Shown: positions 54,583 to 64,000 of the stretch, piece after piece
How the letters are laid out: each line of letters starts with the position of its first letter
How positions within the stretch are numbered: the first letter of the stretch is position 1
From: Aporrectodea caliginosa
Lineage: Eukaryota > Annelida > Clitellata > Crassiclitellata > Lumbricidae
Length of the DNA stretch: 64,000 bases
Assembly (NCBI GenBank): GCA_020284085.1
Contig: JACEVL010000154.1
Coordinates: 1,141,001 to 1,205,000 of the forward strand
Direction of reading: 5' to 3'
Position numbers and translations under genes: made by a program
The notes under the pieces: generated by a model
What the model saw: the letters and a program-made list of their open reading frames with translations, nothing else
Told to the model about the DNA's origin: nothing
Databases searched by the model: none

Positions 54583-56272
54583 TTAGACCTGTTTATGGTA
54601 GTCTTTGTAGCAGTAAACGCGACAGACACCACAGCCGAATTTTGTGTTTTTCTTACAGACACGACATCTACCCTGTTTCACATTGTCTGGGTAGTGCTGG
54701 ACATTGCTGCTGAGTCTGACACTGTCTGGAAGGTTCCTCACAAGAACGGATTTGCTATTTGCAGTTGAGGGTGGTCTGCCCAGATTCTGTGGCTCACTGA
54801 ACAACAGCAAATAGGTAGCCACAATGTTGCGAATGAAGCCCATCAAATCCAGTTTATGCAGTTCTTCGTCATCAAAATTGCTGCCAGCTTGCTCAACCGC
54901 TGCAGCCCTTCCATTTCTTATCTGTCTCCAGTACGCAGACACTTCACTCTTTAAGGCCGTCCTCTTAAATGAGAATCATTCACTCAGATGCATGTTTCCT
55001 AATCAACATTTTACGCCCTATTTTCTTAGGGTCAGACCACATAACTTTAACCTTCCTGACAAGGACTCACAAAATTTTATATCTCGTATGTTATTCCTGA
55101 ACTCTTACTAAGCTATTATTAATTCATACTATAATATCTAGATGTATTTTATTTTCTATGTACACCTACAGCGTTATGTCTGTTGTTTACACATTAAACA
55201 AATATATGATTTGATACAGTACCCAGGCATTGAACCAGGTTCAGGATGCAGACATCAAGTGTGTGAACGCTTGCCACCACCATTTTGTTGTTGTGTAGCT
55301 TCACACGACACTCCACAACATTTCTGTACATCTGGTCTGTGCCACCCATGAACGAATTGTACGTGCTGATTGCATTTTGGCAAATGGGTTTGCCTTGAAT
55401 TCTTTGTTTGCACCCATGATGACTGTAGTAGGGAATCATACACTCGTCTACGTCAGCATGCTCTACATTAGTTGGAAGCAGCTTCATGCACTTTTCATTC
55501 AGATGAGTGATATAAGTGGTCTAATCGTGGCAAACTTGTCGTCAGCTGCTGAGTTAGTGTTGTCTGCAAAATGAAGATTCTTGAGTATGGCTCTGAATCT
55601 TTTTTTTTTGGCATGGCCGGGGCAACAGCTTCATTTCTGATGTCTGCATCTAAACTCCAGTACAAGTCTCTTCAAGGTAGGGAACTATAACCTGATATCA
55701 TGAACACTGTGAAGAACAGCTTCAGTTCCTCCACTGTTGCTTCAAAGTTCAAACATACTGGTAGCATTTCAGACTGGCATGCAGTTCAGACTGGTTCTTG
55801 ATGTACTCAAATAATTCAATGGGCCAGAACATTTCAAAGAGTTCTGTCGGGGTATTTTTTGTGTGATCACATTGTTGAGAAAAGGTTTTCAAACCACTAA
55901 ATGTGCTGTGGCTTCAAGTCACCTTTCATCCACTTTTCCACAGTTTTGGACATTTTTCTCTTCTTTGCTGCAGCTCTGCCTTTATTACTGCTTTCTGGTA
56001 CAGCTACACTGTCCTCCCTCTCCATCAATGTCCCCACTATGTATTGTACCTTCGGCTGGTGTGTTCAAAATCTTGCTCGTCGAATGATCTGCAATGTAGT
56101 CGTCGCCCTTTTCTGTGTCGGTTTTATCAGAGTTATCATCAGATTCATCGACAGGTGGTGTTATGAAAACATCTGCAGAACTGAAACTGATGTCAAGTGC
56201 TGGGACAGTTACAGTTTTTTTCTTCCCAGAAAGATCCGTACATTCATTGTGGCTGAAACAAAGGCATAGCAA
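54583..56272 (-). pseudogene. piggyBac transposase, core deleted
   Basis: 55985-56272: acidic N-terminal region with DVFITPPVDESDDNSDKTD. 55194-55487: DECMIPYYSHHGCKQRIQGK followed at once by NSFMGGTDQMYRN, so the segment carrying the first two catalytic Asp is missing while the third (in MGGTD) remains. 54583-54942: VSAYWRQIRN-like tail, LGRPPS and the C-terminal finger GRCRVCKKNTKFGCGVCRVY, CYKDYH. Between the last two parts lies an inserted LINE end (54945-55190). The region 55490-55980 retains only broken similarity. Confidence 0.8.
54945..55190 (+). pseudogene. LINE 3' end inserted in piggyBac
   Basis: The plus-strand frame (54824-55111) from about 54955 reads NENHSLRCMFPNQHFTPYFL, RVRPHNFNLPDKDSQNFISR, the C-terminus of the CR1/Jockey-like family (compare LRPRRHNFELP and NFIPRVL). 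It is severely 5'-truncated. It splits the piggyBac frame exactly between residues that belong together, so it is younger. Confidence 0.65.
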
Positions 56273-56855
56273 CGAGTGTTCAACATGTTGATTCTAAAGT
56301 TTTTCTGCTTAGGCTACTATTAATTTTTTACATATTTGAATGCAACAAATAATAGCATTGAGAAAGCATCACATTGAGCTTGACTTAGGACAGGATTATA
56401 CACTAACAGGGGCACTGAACCAGACAAACGTATGAAGTGTAATATTACTGAGAATTGGACTCCCATGTAGCCATGTTCCACTATTGGAACATTGCGATTT
56501 GTATATAATAAACCAATTTTAGGTGCCAAGGGAACAAAACTGCTATTTGATACAACTAAAGCAACATTTCAGCTATTGATAGGCCTAATACAGACGAAAA
56601 ATACTCTTACCTGTGAAGGCTCACACAAAAAGAATTTTTTAAGTTTCGCTTTTTCCGAACGACTAAATTTTACAATTGGATAATTATTTGCCAGACTAAA
56701 ATCATCCAGATATTTATTAAACAAGCGACATTCACCTTCCTATTGACCAATCACATCATGTATTTATTAATACAATATTCAGCTGGTACCCTGACCAAAA
56801 AATATGTATTTTTATTGCGTGTTCCAATTTTGGAACATGGCCATGAATGGGTTAA

Positions 56856-57330
56856 TATAGTCAGACTTCAGTAAATGAAACTGATTTTTCCACAGTTGAA
56901 TAAATTAACTCAATATTCATGAAGTCAAATCAGTAAGTGCTACTGGTGGAAATTTTGATATCTACCGAGATTCCCTGATTATGAGCAGACTGAAACAGGC
57001 ACACGGAAAGTCTGATTATAGATTATATGATGAGGCACAGTTCAAAAACTCAGCCCTTAACCACAAAAACTCACTTCCCAAAATGTCTCTTCTCACAGGT
57101 AGTAAGTAGAACTGCTGAGAATTGACTGCTTGGCTGAGTGATAAACATCTCAAGTTAATATTAAATGTAAATACTGTAACTGGTCATGATGTAAAATCTC
57201 ATCCTCATTACATCAATTGATGACAATGAATTTTCCCCAAATGCATAACATTGCATAAGTGTTTTGAATTAGTTCACTTTAAGAAAAACATTTTGACATG
57301 TTGATCATTTTAAAGCAGATTGTAAGGTTC
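56856..57330. other. No recognisable feature
   Basis: AT-rich sequence with no coding block. Confidence 0.5.
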
Positions 57331-58815
57331 TGTTCAACTTTACACAAAATGACTTTAATCGTGCTGATAGTTTAAGTAGGGAATATGTATCCGTTTAGCT
57401 TTATTCCTTCATCTAACACTCGGTGTGATTACACTATGAATTTTTGGATTCGTTTGCATGGACTTCCACTTGATCCACTCTATCAAAGATTAAATATCAA
57501 ATTTATATGACAACCAATTTTTCCAAACTAATTTATATGACATGGCTTTCAGTCGTTGTTCATTATCATTGTTATTCCTTCTTTAGTTCTTTATTCAAAT
57601 GAGTTTCTCTTTACATACAAATTGAACTGAAGTGAAACTGTAACGATCTCCATTTTATGTGAATTTAGCGGTATAGATTTGATGATGCTAGTTAAGATAA
57701 AATGTATGTATGTTGGTTATAATTATTTAATTGCCAGCCAGCATCAGGTAAAGGAATAGACCAACAGTATTAGTTATGCCATATGCCATGACTTATGCTT
57801 CCCATGTCCTGTATCATAAAATCGGGGAATTTATGTATCGCTATGATCATGACTTGTTACCACTGGTGTTCAAAGGCTTCTTTTGTCGTACTTCCAGCAT
57901 CCATTCTTACAACACGAGAGGTTCGAATTCCTATCGTCGTGACTATGCTCACACTAATACTCATTTATTTTCTATAAAATCTTCTGGTACCTTGGTGTGG
58001 AATAATATCCCTCTAGCTATTTGTTCTTCACCTAATCTCTTGATTTTAAAAAAGCTACGCTGCTTCTTAGTTACCAGAATTAATTGACTTAACTTAGCTG
58101 AATTTGTCTGTACTACTATTTTAGCTAAGATTGTATATTAAGATAGTTTAAGTAAGGAATATGTATCCGTTTAGCTTTATTCCTTCATCTGACACTCGTT
58201 GTGATTACACTATGAATTTTTGGATTCGTTTGCATGGACTTCCACTTGATCCACTCTATCAAAGATTACCTGTAGTTGCGGTAAGCTACTGATATTACTT
58301 TATCGAACTGCTTAGAACATCTTAGCCGTTTTGTATATTGCACAACCAATTTTTCCAAACAAATTTATATGACATGGCTTTCAGTCGTTGTTCATCATCA
58401 TTGTTATTCCTTCTTTAGTTCTTTGTTCAAATGAGTTTCTCTTTGCATACAAATTGAACTGAAGTGAAACTGTAACGATCTCCATTTTATGTGAATTTAG
58501 CGGTATAGATTTGATGATGCTAGTTCAGATAAAATGTATGTATGTTGGTTATAATTATTTAACTGCCAGCCAGCAGCAGGTAAAGGAATAGACCAACAGT
58601 ATTAGTTATGCCATATGCCATGACTTATGCTTCCCATGTCCTGTATCATAAAATCGGGGAATTTATGTATCGCAATGATTATGACTTGTTACCACTGGTG
58701 TTCAAAGGCTTCTTTTGTCGTACTTCCAGCATCCATTCTTACAACACGAGAGGTTCGAATTCCTATGGTCGTGACTATGCTCACGCTAATACTTGTTTAT
58801 TTTCTATCAAATCTA
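57331..58815 (+). repeat. Tandem duplication with two copies of a LINE C-terminus
   Basis: Unit 1 starts about 57370 and unit 2 about 58146. They share, in order, GTATCCGTTTAGCTTTATTC, GACATGGCTTTCAGTCGTTG, GTAAAGGAATAGACCAACAG and a coding block. Unit 2 has about 56 extra bp near 58270-58340. The block (57776-58087 and 58608-58815) reads MTYASHVLYHKIGEFMYR, DLLPLVFKGFF and SSIHSYNTRGSNS, the last a common late ORF2 motif of LINEs, and only unit 1 reaches LVWNNIPLAI. Unit 2 is cut at 58815 by another LINE piece. Confidence 0.75.
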
Positions 58816-58819
58816 CATC

Positions 58820-58990
58820 CAGAGTTCCCGCCGACCGTGCACTGTTGAGCTCTGCTCCATAACCATGTCATCGTCTCCAAAGTCATGTGAGCTGGACTCT
58901 CTATCTGCCACCCTGTTCCAGGATTATGTAGATCTTTTCTCATCCTCCTCTGCAATCGGTTGCTCCAGGATGGCGTTCTTCCTGACTAAC
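58820..58990 (+). pseudogene. L2/CR1-type LINE fragment, sense orientation
   Basis: The frame reads MSSSPKSCELDSLSATLFQD, YVDLFSSSS, the SCELD-LP block that precedes RT in the 45.4 kb LINE. It is followed by minus-strand sequence of the same family, so the two are inverted relative to each other, perhaps by twin priming. Confidence 0.55.
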
Positions 58991-59645
58991 AAAAGATATC
59001 TATCATCTCCTCTGTTTTCAAACAAGACGGACATCAAACAGATGATCCATGGCCAGATGTTTGTGAAAAGGGAAGGAATATTGGCAGTTTAGAAAATGTA
59101 TATGATTGGGCACCGATCGTTATGGGACACCAAACTCAACCCCGACCCAAGGCGTTCTAAAGTCTCCAAGGACAACCATCTGAGTACGGCCCAAGAGATA
59201 AGATTGAACCAAGGAAGAGGAGGTCCAGTAAGGCCACACTATAGCTGCAGATGCTGTAGCAGGATATTGTGGTTGACCATATTGAAAGGAGAGGAGACAT
59301 CAAAAAGTGCCAAAAGCTTCAGATGTGCCGTATCAATAGCCATATAGATTTCAGACAGAAGAAATAGGACGGCAGTTTCCATGGAATGATGGCCTCTAAA
59401 GCCAAACTGGTCAGGAGTCAGGAGGCCGGATTGTTCTAGATATGGTAGGAACTGGATAGAGACAGGGTCTCAAGGGTTTTGAAAAGAAAGGAGAGGTTAG
59501 AGATAGGACAGTATTTTGACAGACATTGGGCAGACATTTGGGTCAAGATTTTCTTTTTTAAAGCAGGTACGACAATAGCCCTCTTTTGTGCTGGGAGGTT
59601 ACCCTCAGTGACAGACCTATTAAACATGTACCAAGACTTTAGCAC
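58991..59645 (-). pseudogene. L2/CR1-type LINE, RT fragment
   Basis: 59436-59645 on the minus strand reads NRSVTEGNLPAQKRAIVVPA and, shifted, ISNLSFLFKTLETLSL. 59100-59400 carries the motif A and following block in broken frames (FDVSSPF-MVNH on the minus strand, near 59275). There are multiple stops and it is truncated on both sides. Confidence 0.6.
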
Positions 59646-60299
59646 CTTTTAAAAGTACAAATGCACTGATCACAAAGTATCACAAACTTGAAGATGCAGA
59701 AACTCCAAGAAGTTCAGAAAATTTTGCAATAGCCATAACTGTTACGTCGAACTTAGTAACTTACATATCAAAAGATGAGCACTACTCTACTTTTCAATCT
59801 CTGCATTGTTTTCCTATTCAGCAAAGGATCTGTTTTTAAACTGGGACTTATCAATCCTCACTTCACAGACTTATTCAACCAGGTCATCCGATTACCTTGC
59901 TCTGGTTGTGCAAGTACAACTGATCTTGGTCAATAGCTTTTTGGATTAATGGACCTAAATTTTGGACCTCTCTTGCACCTTGTGTATTAATGTGATATGA
60001 AGTGCAAACCAGCTAATGTAACAAAGAGAGGCTAGTAGGTTATGTACTGTTCGTTTGAGTATCAGTTTCTGAAAACTGAAACTGAAATGCGCTATTAATA
60101 TCAGTTTCTCGGAAAACTGAAACTGAAATGCGCTACTAATATTAGTTTTGGAGGTCAAAGGTCAAATGACATCATCTCATAGAACAGACCACCATTATCA
60201 GACAGATAAGAAGGTTCAAAGGTCGTTTAGCCCCTCCCCCTTCTTTGGCATAGCACTGCAAGGCGCCCAACGCTGAGCAAAGCTCAATTTTGGGCTCGC
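59646..60299. other. Unassigned, with a 62-bp direct repeat
   Basis: ATCAGTTTCTGAAAACTGAA, then ACTGAAATGCGCTATTAAT, occurs at 60060 and, with GG inserted, at 60100, followed by a partial third copy. The GAAAACTGAAACTGAAA motif is itself repetitive. Otherwise nothing is recognised. Confidence 0.5.
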
Positions 60300-60780
60300 A
60301 TTGTTTTACAATATAATATATTCGTTTATTGGTATGAAACAGGTAGACACACCGCTATCTGATACATGATAGTAGCCTAATAGAAAAGTTTAGAATGAGT
60401 GTAGTGTTTTTAGTCATACAATGAAAGTTAGCCTATATCACCAAGAGAGCTTCTATATAGGACTCTGGGGATAAACTGTCTATCGTCTTTCGGAGGCAAT
60501 GTGTAGTTATGTGGACGGGGTCGTAGATGATATTTGATGGTAACAACAAGAGGAAATAGCCCTCGAAGAACATGGTGGTCACATCTGATGACGGCAGCCA
60601 AGAGACGTTCGTCAGCATGTTTGGCCATATCCTCTGCCGTGGGAGAATCATCCTTGAGATACCCCGTTCTTCGTAATCTTCTTAGAAATCTTTCAACGCT
60701 AGCTCGATCTTCTGCAGAAGTGAAACCCCACCAGGAAGGAGCAGCATACATTATTCTAGCCAAGACATTATTCTAGACAT
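60300..60780 (-). pseudogene. CR1/Jockey-group LINE, C-terminal fragment
   Basis: The 111-codon frame (60428-60763) reads MARIMYAAPSWWGFTSAED, RASVERFLRRLRRTGYLKDD, HADERLLAAVIRCDHHVLRG and HLRPRPHNYTLPPKDDRQFI, matching the end of the 703-codon ORF. The 3' end is an ACCAATAAACGAATATATTA terminus near 60310. It inserted within the TTTTACA-rich repeat region that surrounds it. Confidence 0.75.
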
Positions 60781-61428
60781 TATTCTTACAAGGCTGACTA
60801 AGGCCAATTTATTATTCATTAAATACAAACTGCATTCTTTTACACTATAGGCAAGCTGCTATAACCATTGTATTTGCGCTTTTACACGTAGGCACGCAGC
60901 GTTGGGCTTGCATTCTTTTACAATGCGCACTAAGGCTAATTTATTATTCATTAGGCACAAATTGCAATGTTTTTGAATTTGGGCTACATCATTTTACGCT
61001 TAGGTGGCAAGCCCGTCTTTGGGTTTGACTTGTTTTTACAAGGCTGACCAAAGCTCATTGAATATTCATTTGGCCTACCTCCTTTTACACTTAGTGTGGA
61101 AACCAAGGCATGCAGCGTTTGCGCTTGCATGCCATTACAGCTCTCGCCTGCACATTGAATATATAATAGTTGCTATGGACTCTTGAAGGCGTAGCAACTA
61201 TTCGCTTACTTAAAACTTGGCTAAGTTGTCAGTCAATTGGAAAACTGAGCTTTTCTCATTGATTATTGAGCATTAAAATTAGCGTCTTAGGTTTACTCTA
61301 GCCATGAGGTGCGTGATTCAACTTGCAATTTTGAAAGACGACACACAGCTCTTGGCATTTCATTTTGAAAGTCGGCTCAGAGCTCTTGGCATTTCATTTT
61401 GCAATGCACACAGTAACTGTTGTCTTTG
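60781..61428. repeat. Diverged tandem repeat, unit roughly 110-130 bp
   Basis: Recurring parts are AAGGCT-ACTAAGGC-AATTTATTATTCATT (60790, 60930, variant 61048), GCATTCTTTTACA (60831, 60910) and AGGCA-GCAGCGTT-G (60890, 61105). AGCTCTTGGCATTTCATTTT repeats at 61346 and 61380. The copies are old and irregular. Confidence 0.55.
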
Positions 61429-61436
61429 CTCTATTG

Positions 61437-62669
61437 CAGTGGTGTCAAACCTTTTTTAGTGGCGGGCCAGTGGCAGTACTTTCCAGCAAGTGACGGGCCA
61501 GAGTGTCAAAGGCTCCTGAGCAAAATTGGGCAGTGATCTGGAAAGGGCTCGGTGAGATATTTTTGCGAAACTAAAATCTTAAATGGTGCATATGTTTAGC
61601 ATATCAACCGTCAAATTGTGTAGGCTTATAAAAACTTACTTTTGATCTTCATAATTATCAGTCACGAACATCACATAAAACTCATTAAGTCTAGGTATTC
61701 TAGTTGAGAGGCAGGTCTACTGTTCATCAATAGGCCTAACTTAAATTTATTTTATTCTGATATTTAAAAATTAAAACAAGTCAATGTCAAACGCATAGCT
61801 AGCAATAAAAAAAACTGAGATAAATTTGAATAAAATATATCTCCACATTCTGCAGTGTACATCAAGAAAAAATTTATTGATTAGTAATAGTTGCACTGGA
61901 AACTTGACACTGTTTGCTGTTGACGAGAGAAGGAGGTTAGCCTGCATATCTACAGCTAGCGCTACTCTGAGATTTGCATGTAGATTTGAGTCAATCAGCC
62001 ATGATCTATCTTGTCTTAACAAACGCCATCTTTGAAAATCCTTGCTCGAATAGGTATGAGCTTGCAAAAAAACACTGCATTCGAGCAGCATGTGTTCGTA
62101 AATGAGGAAAGGTTTCTCTGGGCAGTTGCTGATTAAACACCTGCACTTCTGTACCTGTAATTTGGTTCATAATGCTGAGGTACACTGCAAATCCATTTGT
62201 AACAAACTTGGAACAGTCGCAGGATTGATTCCAAATTTATTGCTGAACTGCTGAAATTGGTCCTCTGGCTGAATGCTGAGAAGCGTTTTGTAAACGCATC
62301 AAGTATATATGTTTGCCACCTTCGTTGCATATTTAGCAGAGTCGAAAATGATGTTCCATGCTTCGGCATGATTCTTAGTCTAATTCAGATGTTAAAAGTG
62401 CTCGTAATGCCCTCGCGCAAGTCACTAATCCCACCGCTGAAGGTTAATTTCGAATGCTCGTACCAAATCACATGCTTCAGAAGGCCCTACTTGTACTATC
62501 TTTGCCCTGCAGCTTATACGATTAAAGTGAATTTGGTATTGACTGAAAAATTTAAAAAATTCGAAATTTTATTCTCAAATTTTGTAGTCTTTAGGCAGAG
62601 GGCCGCGGGCCAGAAAAAAATCATCGGCGGGCCAGAAATGGCCCGCGGGCCTGCTCTTTGACATCACTG
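61437..62669 (-). mobile_element. hAT element, 1.2 kb, exact 8-bp target duplication
   Basis: The ends are CAGTGGTGTCAAACC at 61437 and, from the right, CAGTGATGTCAAAGA at 62669. The flanks are an exact CTCTATTG at 61429-61436 and 62670-62677. GCGGGCCAG repeats lie just inside both ends. On the minus strand at 61880-62030 RSWLIDSNLHANLRVALAVD fits the late LTD-NL---LR block of hAT transposases, and 62133-62369 has further possible coding. The catalytic core is gone. Confidence 0.85.
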
Positions 62670-62677
62670 CTCTATTG

Positions 62678-62846
62678 TAACCCAAACTGCACTCTCAAAC
62701 ATTACTTAAACTGAATTAGGTGCTACCCATAAACCTTTAACCTCCTTAGCATTTCATTTTCTCCCAGAAAAACGAGCCAAAAACGTTGCATTGTTTTACG
62801 TATGCATGTATATGCATGAATATACATGTGTAGGTATATATGTGTA
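62678..62846. other. Spacer between hAT and mariner elements
   Basis: Unremarkable sequence with a TATGCATG-rich stretch (62796-62840). Confidence 0.5.
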
Positions 62847-64000
62847 CAGGGTGGCCCAATATAAAATGTCCCACCGGATAAAATGCAATTTCTCGGCAAC
62901 CAATTGAGAGTTTTCTACCAAAATTTCAGCATTTACAGAGGAATGATTTTGCAACAATCCCAGAAAATTTCACTAAACAATTTGCATAGCTTAAAAAGAT
63001 ACAGCTGTTAAAAGTTTTAATTCCATTTTTTCAAATTTCCAAAGAAAAATGGACAGTCATTTGCAATTTTCAATGTCAAATAAAATCATCTTTCATTGCG
63101 AAATCAGAAATCTGTTGAGCATTTTTTCTCAAGACATGTTCGAAGTGTCCACCCCTAGCTCTCACGCAAGCTCGAAGTCTTTGTGAAGCTCAGTATGCCC
63201 TTGTTGATTGAGTCCTGCGGCAGCTGGTCGCTGCAAGACCAGCTCGTCAATGTTCTTCCGCATGGAATTTAATTTCTTGTAGCGTTCAAGCATAGCTACC
63301 CAGACGTGATAATTATGAGGGTTAAGGTCTGGAGAGCTTGGTGGCCATTCATAATTGCCAATGAATTCACTGCAGTTGGTGGCAATAAAGCCTTCAGCCA
63401 ACCGTGCCGTGTGAGCAGGCGCACCATGCTGCTGGAAAATGAAACCAGACTTGCAGTTTTCAATCAGTCTTGGTAACAGAGTTTCAACGTAAAGTTGAGC
63501 GTTTACTTTAGCCTTGTCTGGGATGAAGTGCAGTCTTCCCTTATCGCCGTAACACACGCCAGCAGAAACCATGATGTGCTTCGCGAACTTGGATCTTTCG
63601 ACCACCAGGCGACTTTTCGTGAAAATCGCGCTTTTTTCCGGCAGACCAAACGCAAACGCACTTAATATATTTTAAAATATCTGCAATTATATAGCTTGCT
63701 TCATTAACACTTTCTTTACAACTTGTAATGAGGTCATATGACGGCTTCATTATTTGGGTGTTACAAAACAATTTCTATGTGAAAAAATCTTAAAGAAATA
63801 ACAATTATTGGACCGCTCATCTGCGGAAATTTGAAAAAATGGAAATAAAAGTTTAAACAGCTGTAACTTTTGAAGCTATGCAAATTGTTTAGTGAAATTT
63901 TCTGAGATTGTTGACAAATCATTCCTCTGTAAATGCTAAAACTTTGGTAGAAAACTCTCAATTGGTTGCGGAGAAATTGCATTTTATCCGGTGGGACATT
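62847..64000 (-). mobile_element. Mariner-type (Tc1/mariner) transposon with long inverted repeats, runs off window
   Basis: It starts CAGGGTGGCCCAATATAAAA after TA (62845-62846). The left arm (62847 to about 63050) and the right sequence (about 63820-64000) are inverted copies, sharing GTCCCACCGGATAAAATGCA and TTTACAGAGGAATGATTT. The right tip is a few dozen bases beyond the window. An internally deleted transposase lies between. Confidence 0.85.
63162..63605 (-). pseudogene. Mariner-type transposase, C-terminal catalytic half, inactive
   Basis: The 147-codon frame contains HIMVSAGVCYGDKGRLHFIP near residues 10-30, FIFQQHGAPAHTARLAE near 57-70 and PPSSPDLNPHNYHVWVAM near 88-104. In mariners these hold the second and third catalytic Asp (QQDGAPAH and SPDLNP-DY). 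Here they are His60 and Asn98, 37 residues apart, so both are lost. The DNA-binding N-terminus and the first Asp are missing. Residues after about 120 (RPAAAGLNQQG) drift from the family. Confidence 0.8.

Larger units (their letters stand above)
54296..56851 (-). mobile_element. piggyBac transposon with TTAA target duplications
   Basis: TTAA occurs at 54292-54295 and 56852-56855. The inverted ends are CCCATTCATGGCCA at 54296-54309 and TGGCCATGAATGGG at 56838-56851, perfect over 14 bp. Subterminal near-palindromes TGTTCCANNNTTGGAACA occur at 54432, 54456, 56474 and 56820. The length, 2556 bp, is near that of an intact element, but part of the transposase is deleted and a LINE fragment sits inside, so it is defective. 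Confidence 0.9.

Noticed and set aside
1..64000. A host multi-exon gene
   Set aside because: Every recognisable coding block belongs to a mobile element or the dispersed family; I saw no set of exons with consistent splice sites, though small non-repeat exons could escape reading by eye.

Overview
The window is 64 kb of eukaryotic, almost certainly animal, DNA made of layered transposable-element remains. I found no convincing host gene, no operon-like gene order, no rRNA and no functional tRNA. The mix points to an invertebrate metazoan, perhaps marine: APE-endonuclease LINEs of the CR1/L2/Jockey group and an RTE-like LINE, Gypsy and BEL/Pao LTR elements, piggyBac, hAT and mariner-type DNA transposons, and tRNA-derived SINEs, one with a V-SINE-like core. 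I cannot name the species from sequence alone.

Layout. 1-7.7 kb: the end of a hAT element, broken LINE pieces, and a decayed copy of a dispersed protein family (2.7-6.2 kb) split by an internally deleted piggyBac element with exact TTAA duplications. 7.7-14 kb: LINE copies, mostly on the minus strand, plus a palindrome of about 660 bp centred near 10.7 kb. 14-25 kb: several hAT elements with 8-bp target duplications, one nested inside another's transposase; a long-inverted-repeat mariner-like MITE; tandem repeats; a SINE. 25-33 kb: a BEL/Pao 3' end with LTR and integrase, MITEs, a larger inverted-repeat element, a second SINE, and a decayed LINE. 33.5-36.5 kb: the best-preserved LINE, with one 703-codon open frame on the minus strand. 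37-44 kb: microsatellite and palindromes, a Gag-like coiled-coil frame, a nearly full-length but frameshifted L2/CR1 LINE, and a hAT MITE. 44-49.5 kb: a Gypsy element on the minus strand, cut inside RNase H by a plus-strand LINE with an open 513-codon reverse transcriptase frame, and abutted by an RTE-like fragment. 49.5-54 kb: a CR1 copy, then a fold-back element built from about 147-bp repeats. 54-57 kb: a piggyBac element with TTAA ends. 57-64 kb: a tandem duplication carrying LINE 3' coding sequence, more LINE pieces, a hAT element, and a mariner-type element running off the window.

The coding sequences do not form a pathway. The informative content is the order of insertion, which target-site duplications and restorable reading frames let one read in many places. 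The SINE at 31.4 kb ends like LINEs in the same window, suggesting a LINE-SINE partnership. I found no evidence for a novel functional system; the least explained structures are the fold-back element at 52.3-53.8 kb, the palindrome at 10.4-11.0 kb and the element at 27.9-30.2 kb.
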